Source: SHVO01 sp964576515
GTDB lineage: Bacteria; Pseudomonadota; Alphaproteobacteria; Rhodospirillales; Rhodospirillaceae
Direction of reading: 5' to 3'
Assembly (NCBI GenBank): GCA_964576515.1
Contig: CAZNUW010000003.1
Location: 1-64,000, forward strand
DNA: 64,000 bases
A program made the position numbers and the translations under genes. Positions 1-8,362 of this stretch are shown piece by piece (position 1 is the first letter of the stretch; every line of letters begins with the position of its first letter). The notes under the pieces were generated by a model that saw only the letters and a list, made by a program, of their open reading frames with translations, was not told the origin of the DNA and did no database searches.

Positions 1-353
1 AGCGTTTCCGCCATCCTACACCAGATCAATACGAATCGCGAATAGAGCCTTCCTTTATTATCAAATGGATAGATCACTACAAGACAACTGGCTTGCGGAG
101 AGAGGTTCTCACGCGCCCAGCCAAGTAGGAACTCCTACCAGTATACCCGCCGATAACACGACATAGCCCACCTCATTCTTGGACATGAACGGATCGGAGC
201 CGGAAAGCTGAACGGCGCAGTCACGGGGAGCGAACGACCTCAGTTGGAAAATCGCGTGGCGTATTCAATCAAGCTTTTGTTGGTTCCATGCCAAAAGCTC
301 GATAGAAGAGAGTTTGACGGAACTTCCGCTGGGCTATCGACAAAGGGGGGACG
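1..353. other. Left edge, no gene recognised
   Basis: I see no convincing gene, RNA or insertion sequence here. Reading frames are short and interrupted on both strands. No copy of the guaA 3' end or of the ATACCGTCA sites found near the integrase is present, so there is no sign that the ICE ends here. It probably holds the promoter of the plus-strand defence operon that follows. Confidence 0.4.
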
Positions 354-488
354 ATGCCGGCGTTCGAGGCGGTGACAAAGGCACTCTACAGGATCGGTTA
401 TCTACCTCACGGCGGCAATCTGGTTGGGCGATGCACTTTCGGTGAGATCCCAACCCTCCAGATCTGCGCAGGGTTAGAGGTGGTATAG
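354..488 (+). CDS. Possible 44-codon leader ORF
   Basis: An ATG at 354 follows a strong purine-rich Shine-Dalgarno stretch (AAAGGGGGG at 342-350) and opens a 44-codon frame. Its TAG stop (486-488) overlaps the GTG start of the SIR2-like gene by one base, an arrangement typical of translational coupling. The frame is open from about 318. The peptide (MPAFEAVTKALYRIG at its start) matches nothing I recognise. It may be a leader peptide, a decayed gene end, or chance. Confidence 0.22.
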   Translation: MPAFEAVTKALYRIGYLPHGGNLVGRCTFGEIPTLQICAGLEVV

Positions 489-2197
489 TGACAGCACCCG
501 TCGCCGCCACAATTACCGTGCGCGCCACTTTGGCGATGCTGGACGGGCCCAAGCGTGAAATCGCCGAGGGCGTAACCAATGATCGATATGTCTTCTGGCT
601 GGGCTCAGGCATTTCGCGTGAGCGCGTGCCTGATCTGCGTGATGTCGCAAAGGAGGTGCTTACCAGGTTGCAGTCTCGGATCGAACAGGCTGATCCCAAT
701 TGCCGTTTCCGAAAGGCATTGAACGCCGTTGTCACGCTTGCAACCCCGAGCCCCGATGAATGGGGCCGCATCGACTATGCTCAACAGCCGTACAAGTGGC
801 CGGACTTCGACGTATTGGCAGCGCGCCTCGTCAACAATTATGCCCGGATGCTCAATGTCACGGTCGACGGGGAGGAGCCAGACTACGTTCTTTGGAATGT
901 GCTGGACGCCGCAAATGTTTACGCGAACCCTGCTATCGAGCCGGATGCAGAGCATCTGTGCTTGGCGGCGCTCGCCCTTGAAGGCGTCGCATCCGAGATG
1001 CCTACCGCCAACTGGGACTGCCTGATCGAGCGAGCTGTCCGGCTGTTGGCCGGTGCTCAGCCTGTGCTGCGCGTTGTCGTCGCGCCGAACGATGTGCGGG
1101 GGAACCGACTGCGCGCCAACCTCTACAAGTTTCACGGCTGTGCCCAGGCGGCTCTGGACAATGAGGAGCAATTTCGAAGTCTGCTCGTCGCGCGTTCGAA
1201 CCAGATCAACAGCTGGGTAGCACAGAACCCGGTGATGGCACCGTTTCTCATCAGTTTCATCGTGACTCGGCCGACATTGATGCTTGGCCTCTCAGCACAG
1301 GACTCTAACATTCAGGGGCTGTTTGCCGCGGCGCAAGCCACGATGGCTTGGCCCTGGCCTTCGCATCCGCCCGCCTACGCCTTTTCGGAGAACGCGTTAG
1401 GCGCCGATCAGGAAGGCCTTCTCCAAAATGTCTACCATCACGATTATACTCCGGCCAACCGGCCGTTGATGGAGGCGGAGGCGCTGGTGCAAGCTTATGC
1501 CAAGCCCTTGCTGCTGTCGCTTTTCCTCTACGTAGTGACGGCCAAATTGAAGGTATTGGTGACCATTGGCATGCCCGACTTGGCCGACGCCGATCGGGAT
1601 AAGCTCCATGAGGGGCTGGAGTATGCGCGCAACCTTATCGCCGACAACGTCGCACCGAATGCCGCAATCGTGACCGAGCTATTCGGGCAATGCGGGCGAA
1701 CTATGACGATGCTGCGTGACGGCAGCCTGCCTAACACGACCAACGGTATCTACGCGCCAATCACGGCTGAGCCGCTTCACCGCATGCCCGCTGACCTGAC
1801 GCTCGCTGGCGGCGGTGTTTGCCAGTTCGCGATCGCTTCGGGGCTGATCGGCCTCGGGCTCGCACGGGGCCTGTGGACAGCGGCCAAAGCCGACGTCACC
1901 GATAATTCTTCGGGTTCGATGGTGCTGACGGGCCGCAGCGGTCCGGCAAAGGTATATTTTGCGGCCAATGCGCACGCTGCCATCCGCCTCGGCACCAATG
2001 GCCTGATCGCCGAAAACGACGACGCGGTCATCGTCCATAGCCATGAAAACCCTCCGCCGATGCCACGCTATCCCCGCCGCGCGCCAGGTCGGACGGGGCT
2101 CGCAAGCGTGCGTGAGGTGAGCATCGAGAACTTGCTCGCCGATGGCACCGAGGTGGAGGACTTGCTGGAGCGTTTCCGCAGCAAGGTGGCACTATGA
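488..2197 (+). CDS. SIR2-like effector of a Lamassu-type defence triad
   Basis: This 569-aa protein carries the hallmarks of a SIR2-family NAD-binding/NADase fold. A glycine-rich GSGIS motif lies at residues 39-43, TANWD at 173-177 (counterpart of the sirtuin TQNxD motif), KFHG with the candidate catalytic His at about 216, and LGLSAQDSN at 266-274. Defence SIR2 proteins usually deplete NAD on phage sensing; that activity is inferred here. The C-terminal ~300 residues are not recognised and may sense or bind partners. The start is GTG at 488, with AGAGG upstream; Met17 is an alternative. The stop overlaps the next start (ATGA). With the small middle gene and an SMC ATPase downstream it has the effector-middle-SMC order of Lamassu/DdmABC systems. 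Confidence 0.75.
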   Translation: MTAPVAATITVRATLAMLDGPKREIAEGVTNDRYVFWLGSGISRERVPDLRDVAKEVLTRLQSRIEQADPNCRFRKALNAVVTLATPSPDEWGRIDYAQQPYKWPDFDVLAARLVNNYARMLNVTVDGEEPDYVLWNVLDAANVYANPAIEPDAEHLCLAALALEGVASEMPTANWDCLIERAVRLLAGAQPVLRVVVAPNDVRGNRLRANLYKFHGCAQAALDNEEQFRSLLVARSNQINSWVAQNPVMAPFLISFIVTRPTLMLGLSAQDSNIQGLFAAAQATMAWPWPSHPPAYAFSENALGADQEGLLQNVYHHDYTPANRPLMEAEALVQAYAKPLLLSLFLYVVTAKLKVLVTIGMPDLADADRDKLHEGLEYARNLIADNVAPNAAIVTELFGQCGRTMTMLRDGSLPNTTNGIYAPITAEPLHRMPADLTLAGGGVCQFAIASGLIGLGLARGLWTAAKADVTDNSSGSMVLTGRSGPAKVYFAANAHAAIRLGTNGLIAENDDAVIVHSHENPPPMPRYPRRAPGRTGLASVREVSIENLLADGTEVEDLLERFRSKVAL

Positions 2198-2775
2198 CAG
2201 CGAGCATGCCTGCCGAGCGTGTTGCGGAGATCCTTGTCCGCGCCGGATACCGGCAGATCGCCTCTCCGTTGCATGTCGCGGGGCTCGAGTTCGACGTTGC
2301 GGGCGCGTTCGTTGGTGTCGGCCATTCCGCCGATCTGGTGGTCGTCGGCGACATGGCGGCGGAGGGTGAGCGCAAGGTGGTACAGCAGATCGAAGGCATC
2401 GCGCGCGCTCTCGATGTCATGCGTTCGCAGCGCCCGCTCACCACCGTTGTCGTCGGCCCTCGCCCGGTCGGGAAGACGCTCGAAGCTCTTGCGCAAGTCA
2501 GTCGCATCCTGCCCGTCGAAGAGGCGCTTGACCCCGCCGAACTCCGCGATCAGCTCGCTGTCTTGCTCCCGCTGGAGCTGCCCGCTAGTCTGTCAGCAGA
2601 CCGTGATCTTGGTGCGGGCGAAACGCTTACACTTCCCGATGACCCTCTTGCCGAAGAGCTAGTCGAAGCGTCCAAGCTTGGCGAAGCCGCAGTACGTGAT
2701 CGGTTTCACGCGGCGCTGAACTTAGTGTTCGCGACGGATGACGAGAGCGACAATGGCGAGGAGGCAGAAGCGTGA
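2194..2775 (+). CDS. Middle component of the Lamassu-like triad
   Basis: This 193-aa protein has no enzyme motif I can name. The N-terminal part looks like a small alpha/beta domain with a hydrophobic strand ending in SADLVVVGD, and the C-terminal tail is acidic. It overlaps the SIR2 gene by four bases and the SMC gene by four bases (GTGA), so the three are almost certainly co-translated. In Lamassu (LmuC) and Vibrio DdmB, a protein of about this size lies between effector and SMC subunit and links them. The assignment rests on position and size, not on sequence similarity that I could check. Confidence 0.55.
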   Translation: MTASMPAERVAEILVRAGYRQIASPLHVAGLEFDVAGAFVGVGHSADLVVVGDMAAEGERKVVQQIEGIARALDVMRSQRPLTTVVVGPRPVGKTLEALAQVSRILPVEEALDPAELRDQLAVLLPLELPASLSADRDLGAGETLTLPDDPLAEELVEASKLGEAAVRDRFHAALNLVFATDDESDNGEEAEA

Positions 2776-5195
2776 CGCGCCTGAAATCGCTCTATGTGAA
2801 GGACTTTCGCAGCATCGATGGCGAGGTCAACATCTCGCTCGATGCACCGATCGTGCTCATCCACGGACCAAACGGGGCCGGCAAGACCAGCCTGCTTTCT
2901 GCGATCGAGCTGGCGCTCACCGGGTCAGTCCCGTCGCTCTCGCGCGCAGAGCCCGACTATCTCACCTATCTGCCGCACAAGGACCGTCCCTTCGGTGAGG
3001 TGCGCTTAGAGGTCGCCGCCGATGACGGCACGCTGCGGTCTTCGGATCTACGTGTCACGACGAGCTCGGTCAGTGGCAGCCCGCTTCTAACCGACGTCGA
3101 AGCAAGCTTCTTCAGCGAACGGAGCTATCTCGCCCAATCCACGCTCGGGCGCCTCCTCGAAATCTATCAGCACGCCGACAAGAAGACCGACTCGCCGCTC
3201 ACTCGCTTCGTCAAGGAGCTGCTTGGCCTCGATCGTATGGAGGCCTTGATCGGCGGTCTCCACACCGCAGGCAACATAGCGCGGCTCAAAGGTCCAGTTC
3301 CCGCTTATGGCGAAATCCGTGATCGGATCCCATTGGATGAAGCCGAGATCCGGGCGTTAACCAGCCAGGCGGACGAAGCAGCGACGGCAATCAGAACGCA
3401 GGAGTATGACCTGCGGCAACGAGTTGCGTCGGTCGATCCGGCACTCTCGGATATCGAGCCTGCGGAGCTTATCCAGCGTCTCACCGCCATTTCTGAAGAG
3501 TCCGAACTCACCGCTCTCGTCCGCGCGCGGCGCGAACTCGAAGTCTCGCAAGCGGGCTGGACGTCTGGCACCCTCCCAGGTCCCGATCGTGGGGACCGCA
3601 GCGCGATTGAAACCGCGAACCAGTATGCCCGCAACGCGTTCGAGCAATGGAATTTCGAGCACGGCCAGACGATCGAAGCTCTCCTCGGTCGGGCTGCCGC
3701 GTTTTTCGCCGACACTTCGGTCTCCGGCGAATCGGGATTCGTCGAGCGCGCGCGTGTACTCAGCGCCCGCATTGCAACCGACCTTGATCGCGTAGAGCGA
3801 GTCCTCGCCGCGCATGAGACGGCACTTCAGCGGCGAGACAATCTCGCTCAACGGCTTGGAGAAGCCCGAACGCGTCTTGAGCGGCTCGACCAGGAAATAT
3901 CCGCCGCATCGGCGGCGAATGAAGTGTTCGCGCGAACGCTGTCCGACCTGACGTCGCATATCGAGGGGGATATTTGCCCGGTTTGCGACCGCAATTTCTC
4001 CGAAGTCTCGGACACGCCATTGTCGGCGCATGTCGCCGCTAAAGTTGCAGCGATGATTGAACAGGCCGGGCGCCTCCAATCGCTTCTTCAGTCACGCACC
4101 AGCACGCAGACGGAGGTTGCGAGGCTTGATCGCGATATGCAGGCAGCGGCCAGCGGCCTGGTTTCGGAAACCGAGCTCTCGGCCTTGAAAATCCGAGCCG
4201 CCGACCTGACGGAGGTCGATCGCCAACTGGCCGAAGCAAAACCACAACTTGAGGAGGGCGATCGCCGCCGCGACGACGCGAACCGCTCGGCTCAGGCGCT
4301 CGTCGCCCTCCAAAGCGCGGACCAGTCGGCCATCGTGCTGCGCACCAACATCGAAAATCTGGCACGCCGAATGGAGATCGCTTTTGACACGGCCACGCCA
4401 ACCGAACATCTGTTGCAGGATCTCACGACGACGATCGACCAGCGCGAGCATACCCTGACGGAGCGGCATACCATCCGGCGGAGCGCAGTCGAGGTCGCCC
4501 AAGCTCTTGTCGCATCGCGTAACAGTCGGGACCAACTCGTCGCGAAGCTCGGTGCACTGGAAGAGGAACTCGCCAAGCGCAGGGTTCAAAAGGCAGAGGC
4601 TGACAAGATCATCGATCTGGGCAAGGACGTTGCGCGCCAGACGCGTGAGGCCCGAGGTCGTGTGGTGCGGCGTGTCTTTAATGACGAGCTAAATGCCGTC
4701 TGGCGGGACCTCTTCGTGCGTCTCGCGCCTGATGAGCCGTTCATCCCTGCTTTTGCCGTCCCGGAGTCCGCCAACGCGGATGTCGAAGCTGTCCTCGAAA
4801 CCCATCATCGACGCGGCGGCAAGGGTGGCAATCCGCGCGCGATGCTGAGCGCCGGCAACCTCAACACCGCAGCGCTAACGCTATTTTTGGCGCTCCACCT
4901 CTCAGTCGCACCGAAGTTGCCGTGGCTGGTGGTCGACGATCCGGTGCAGAGCATGGACGAAGTTCACATCGCGCAGTTCGCGGCGCTGCTCCGGACCCTC
5001 TCCAAGCATATGCAGCGGCAGGTCATTATTGCCGTCCACGAGCGCTCGCTGTTCGACTATCTTGCACTCGAGCTGAGCCCGGCCTTCGAAGGTGACCGGC
5101 TCAATGTGGTGGAACTAGGTCGGAGCGCGATTGGCCAAACGACGAGCCGTTGGGACGCCCGCCTATACGTCGCCGATCGGGCGATCGCAGCATAA
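2772..5195 (+). CDS. SMC/Rad50-like ATPase with zinc hook (Lamassu LmuB-like)
   Basis: An 807-aa ABC-type ATPase with split nucleotide-binding halves. Walker A is HGPNGAGKTS at residues 31-40. Two long charged, heptad-rich coiled coils flank a Rad50-like zinc hook CPVC at 402-405. The C-terminal half has a signature-like LSAGNLNTAAL near 690 and Walker B VVDDPVQSMDE near 720, followed by a D-loop. The start is GTG at 2772 inside the stop of the preceding gene. Known Lamassu and DdmC SMC subunits sense aberrant DNA ends and release the effector subunit; here that would be the SIR2-like protein. It is the last gene of the plus-strand operon and converges with the gene at 5333. Confidence 0.8.
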   Translation: MTRLKSLYVKDFRSIDGEVNISLDAPIVLIHGPNGAGKTSLLSAIELALTGSVPSLSRAEPDYLTYLPHKDRPFGEVRLEVAADDGTLRSSDLRVTTSSVSGSPLLTDVEASFFSERSYLAQSTLGRLLEIYQHADKKTDSPLTRFVKELLGLDRMEALIGGLHTAGNIARLKGPVPAYGEIRDRIPLDEAEIRALTSQADEAATAIRTQEYDLRQRVASVDPALSDIEPAELIQRLTAISEESELTALVRARRELEVSQAGWTSGTLPGPDRGDRSAIETANQYARNAFEQWNFEHGQTIEALLGRAAAFFADTSVSGESGFVERARVLSARIATDLDRVERVLAAHETALQRRDNLAQRLGEARTRLERLDQEISAASAANEVFARTLSDLTSHIEGDICPVCDRNFSEVSDTPLSAHVAAKVAAMIEQAGRLQSLLQSRTSTQTEVARLDRDMQAAASGLVSETELSALKIRAADLTEVDRQLAEAKPQLEEGDRRRDDANRSAQALVALQSADQSAIVLRTNIENLARRMEIAFDTATPTEHLLQDLTTTIDQREHTLTERHTIRRSAVEVAQALVASRNSRDQLVAKLGALEEELAKRRVQKAEADKIIDLGKDVARQTREARGRVVRRVFNDELNAVWRDLFVRLAPDEPFIPAFAVPESANADVEAVLETHHRRGGKGGNPRAMLSAGNLNTAALTLFLALHLSVAPKLPWLVVDDPVQSMDEVHIAQFAALLRTLSKHMQRQVIIAVHERSLFDYLALELSPAFEGDRLNVVELGRSAIGQTTSRWDARLYVADRAIAA

Positions 5196-5332
5196 TGGTC
5201 GCGGAGCAGCCGTCGTATTCGCCATTTTTCAGTCCATCAACACCGCGCCAGGAGCCGCGACGTCCAAATAGACGTCAACGATCTGCCCAGGTGTGGAAAT
5301 GGAGATGGCCGTGCACGGCGCATTTTGTCCAT

Positions 5333-7378
5333 CTATGTGGGACTTTTGGCAGGTAGATTCAGCCTCTCGAACAGAACCCGATTTCGCTTTTGGGCATCGC
5401 TGAGAAGCTTCGTATATGAGATGACCTCGTAGTAGGCGTTGAGGGTTTCGTTGAATCCGTAGTATCCGAGATTATCCGGCGTGCGCCGGGCTCCCATGTT
5501 CTGGATACGAATTTCCACGGATGGGGTAAGGTCGCAGATGACATAGCAGTAGGCAGGGACGTTCTGATTGGCAGGCCGTATATAGCGGCCTTGGCGGTCC
5601 TTCTTCTTGCCCTCTCTGATCTCACGCACCATTCGGTAAACCTGCGAAACTGGGTCCTCATCTTGATAGGTGCTGCGATCCGGCTTCTTGAACTCGATCA
5701 CGACCATGGATTGCAGCGGCTCTCCGTCCTCGCTGAAGGCCAGAGGATGGTTGAATATAAGTAAGTCCGGTCGGCTGGCCGAATCGCTATCAATTACCTG
5801 CACTTGATCAAGCCGGATGTCAGACGACAGGAACGAATGGAATGTCAGCCGTTCGTCGATAATCCAGAGGTTCTGTTGTTCGAAAGGAACATCGTCAGAT
5901 GTGGCGCGCATCGGAAAGACCAGACTATGGACAGTCTTTTCCAGCTCATAAGCGCCAGTTTCGGGGTCCTGCGAAAGGTATTTCTCCAGCAGATCAAGGA
6001 TGACGCGACGATGTACGATGTATTGCGCCAGTGAGGTTTTCCCGATCTCGTTCTCATCCTCTACAAACTTTTGCAACCTGGCGTAGTAATCTTGTGGATT
6101 TTCCGTGGCGACCTGTTCGGAGAGGATACGGGCACCTTCCTGCTTCAACCGAAGCTGCCGCTGATAAAGCTGCCGATGCAACGCCATTTCCATCTCGGTC
6201 TTGCTGGCTTGCGGCGGGATGTCGTTGATAAATTCATCCTTGTATTTCATCAGCACGCGATACTGCGGCGCATCTTCGGCAACGTAGGACGTGAGAGCAT
6301 TTTCCTTTTGTGTATTGATTTCGTCAATGAAGCTTTTCAGGTCTTCACTGATCGTTGCGAGTGCACCGTCTCGGATCGCTTTCAAACTGATCTCGTCGGC
6401 GAAAAGTTCTGAATCCGGCTCGTCCGAGGTTGAAGGATCGGCGCGGTCGCCACGTGTGGTCTCTCGCGGAATCGAGAAATCCGTACGCTCGTTATTCACC
6501 TTGTCGTCGAGCAAGCCGCTTTGCACGAATGCGAGGTAATAGAAGCCGGCCCCATCGGCTTCAGAAAGCTTGTTTCTAAGATTCGGCAGGAATTTTGTGA
6601 GGCGTTCGGTGATGACCTCGCGGAAATGCGCGGCGTAGACGAGTTCATGGTGACTGGCGAGCGCACCTCGAAGCCGAAAACCGCTAAGAGTAAATGCGTG
6701 GCCATCGACGTTGAACGTACGTTCGGTCGCAAAAGCTTGAAAATTTTCCCGAAAAAATGCTCGAAGATCGATCTCTTCTACTTCATCGGCTAGGCTGAGT
6801 GCTGGTCCAGCAGGGTCGAGGAACAGGGGCAAAAAATGCCCGATGAGACGCTGCGCTATGATATCGAGCTGCCGGGGGCACTCGCCGACATAGGGCGGAC
6901 GAAAACCGACAAGCCGAACCCGCGTTTCTAGATTCTGCCGATCGGACGGCGCAGCATCGCGGGGTAGATCATCTTCGGAAGCCACGAAGGAAAACTTCCT
7001 GCAAAGGAAGCCTTCCGCGTCAGAGCTTCGGTAGTGGCTTTCAATCTCCACGCGCGCGAAGGCTTTCAGCCAAAGAAAGCGGCCCAATCCCTTACCACCC
7101 CTCATGGCTTTGTAAGGAGAATCGACTGTTTCGAAGCTGTCGAGATTGTCGTCCGTAAAGCCTATGCCGCTGTCGATGACGGTGAAAGCTTCTATCGGAC
7201 CCGGCTTGCCCTCATCGAGGTTCCCTTGCCGTTCCGCAACAATGCGGATGGCGTGGTTCTTGCCGCCGGCTTCCTCGATCGACTGGAAGGCGTTCATGAC
7301 CGCCTCAAAAAGCGGAAGCAAAGCTTTCGCCTTCGGAAGGTTGGTGTTGCGGATACGGCCGGCAATGCTGGCTTTCAT
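5333..7378 (-). CDS. GHKL ATPase fused to a PD-(D/E)XK-like domain
   Basis: A 681-aa protein with an N-terminal GHKL (HSP90/MutL-like) ATPase: N-box with E25 and N29, DSGIGF at 69-74, and a glycine-rich lid GGKGLGRF at 94-101. A charged helical middle region follows (about 300-480). The C-terminal part holds PDLLIF near 537 and VVIEFKKP near 560, i.e. the D...E-x-K layout of PD-(D/E)XK nucleases. It is the last gene of the minus-strand defence operon and lies 43 nt after a shorter GHKL paralogue, with GAGGAGGGGGG as ribosome binding site. I infer an ATP-gated nuclease; neither ATPase nor nuclease activity is shown by sequence alone. Confidence 0.65.
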   Translation of the reverse strand: MKASIAGRIRNTNLPKAKALLPLFEAVMNAFQSIEEAGGKNHAIRIVAERQGNLDEGKPGPIEAFTVIDSGIGFTDDNLDSFETVDSPYKAMRGGKGLGRFLWLKAFARVEIESHYRSSDAEGFLCRKFSFVASEDDLPRDAAPSDRQNLETRVRLVGFRPPYVGECPRQLDIIAQRLIGHFLPLFLDPAGPALSLADEVEEIDLRAFFRENFQAFATERTFNVDGHAFTLSGFRLRGALASHHELVYAAHFREVITERLTKFLPNLRNKLSEADGAGFYYLAFVQSGLLDDKVNNERTDFSIPRETTRGDRADPSTSDEPDSELFADEISLKAIRDGALATISEDLKSFIDEINTQKENALTSYVAEDAPQYRVLMKYKDEFINDIPPQASKTEMEMALHRQLYQRQLRLKQEGARILSEQVATENPQDYYARLQKFVEDENEIGKTSLAQYIVHRRVILDLLEKYLSQDPETGAYELEKTVHSLVFPMRATSDDVPFEQQNLWIIDERLTFHSFLSSDIRLDQVQVIDSDSASRPDLLIFNHPLAFSEDGEPLQSMVVIEFKKPDRSTYQDEDPVSQVYRMVREIREGKKKDRQGRYIRPANQNVPAYCYVICDLTPSVEIRIQNMGARRTPDNLGYYGFNETLNAYYEVISYTKLLSDAQKRNRVLFERLNLPAKSPT

Positions 7379-7420
7379 AATTCCCCCCTCCTCATGAAAT
7401 CAGCTCATAAACGATCTCAT

Positions 7421-8362
7421 CTATCTCGCGACCTTCTGGAGTTCCTTCGATAACACATAGGCTTTAATGACGAAGTTGCGCCCCGTGGACGAATCCTGAT
7501 CCTGTCCCGGCTCGAAAAACTCTTCCGCAAATTCTGGAATGTATGATTCTAGGGGGTTGTCCGTCACTTCCCGCCGGTGTGCGACAAGGCTGACCTTGCT
7601 CTTCGCCGTTCGCGGCGCGAAGAATTTGAATACGCGGATATGAAAGGTCTTTTCATCCTCGTTCGCCGATAGCGAGAACGTGCCTTCGTCCACTTTCATC
7701 TCAACGATCTGGCTGTTCTCCTTACCGAGATAATCATTGAGAGAGACGCTATCGGACGGCATATTGGCGTCCCGGATCACGACGCGAGGGCAGATGCGCT
7801 CCTTGTCCACGAAATAAGGCAACAGCCGTTCCACTACGACCCGGCTGATCGTTTCCAGCTTCTTGTCGGGGAACCTTACCGACTTGATGCCGGAAATCTC
7901 GACGGTTGCGCCCGTCGCCTGTGCTTGAGACGGCTCTACTTTTTCGTCAACAATAATGTCCGTGTCCAAACCCATTCTGAAAGAACGATCAAGGAAGACG
8001 TCACCTTCGGCGAAGGTGCTGGAGACCTTCACCCGATCGAAGTATTTCAAGCAAGTGAAGCGGCCAAAACCTTTGCCGCCATCCGCAATCTTCTGTTCGG
8101 TGTAGAGGGTGTCGAAGGCATCGCGGTTGCTTTTGGTAAAACCTATGCCGTTGTCCTTGACCACGAAGCCATCAACATCCTCAAGGCGGTCGATCACATC
8201 GGCCTGGCCGTTTCGGAGAACTTGGATTTCGACCGAGCCGTTCTCTATGTCCATCGCGTCGATGGCCTGAATCGCGTTTACGACCAACTCGACCAGGGGC
8301 GTGTATATATTGGTGCCGGAACGGATGTTATCGACCAGCCGCTTGATATTGACGTTGCTCAT
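7421..8362 (-). CDS. GHKL ATPase, short paralogue
   Basis: A 313-aa protein with all N-terminal GHKL motifs (E25/N29, DNGIGF at 70-75, GGKGFGRF at 95-102). It aligns closely with the first ~300 residues of the next gene but lacks the helical middle and nuclease-like C-terminus. Its ATG overlaps the GIY-YIG gene stop (ATGA). Beyond the TAG stop, a shifted frame reads EIDEIVYELIS before the next ribosome binding site, so a one-base shift may have clipped about 11 residues. It could pair with its paralogue as a heterodimeric ATPase, as GHKL proteins often dimerise; that is inference. Confidence 0.65.
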   Translation of the reverse strand: MSNVNIKRLVDNIRSGTNIYTPLVELVVNAIQAIDAMDIENGSVEIQVLRNGQADVIDRLEDVDGFVVKDNGIGFTKSNRDAFDTLYTEQKIADGGKGFGRFTCLKYFDRVKVSSTFAEGDVFLDRSFRMGLDTDIIVDEKVEPSQAQATGATVEISGIKSVRFPDKKLETISRVVVERLLPYFVDKERICPRVVIRDANMPSDSVSLNDYLGKENSQIVEMKVDEGTFSLSANEDEKTFHIRVFKFFAPRTAKSKVSLVAHRREVTDNPLESYIPEFAEEFFEPGQDQDSSTGRNFVIKAYVLSKELQKVAR

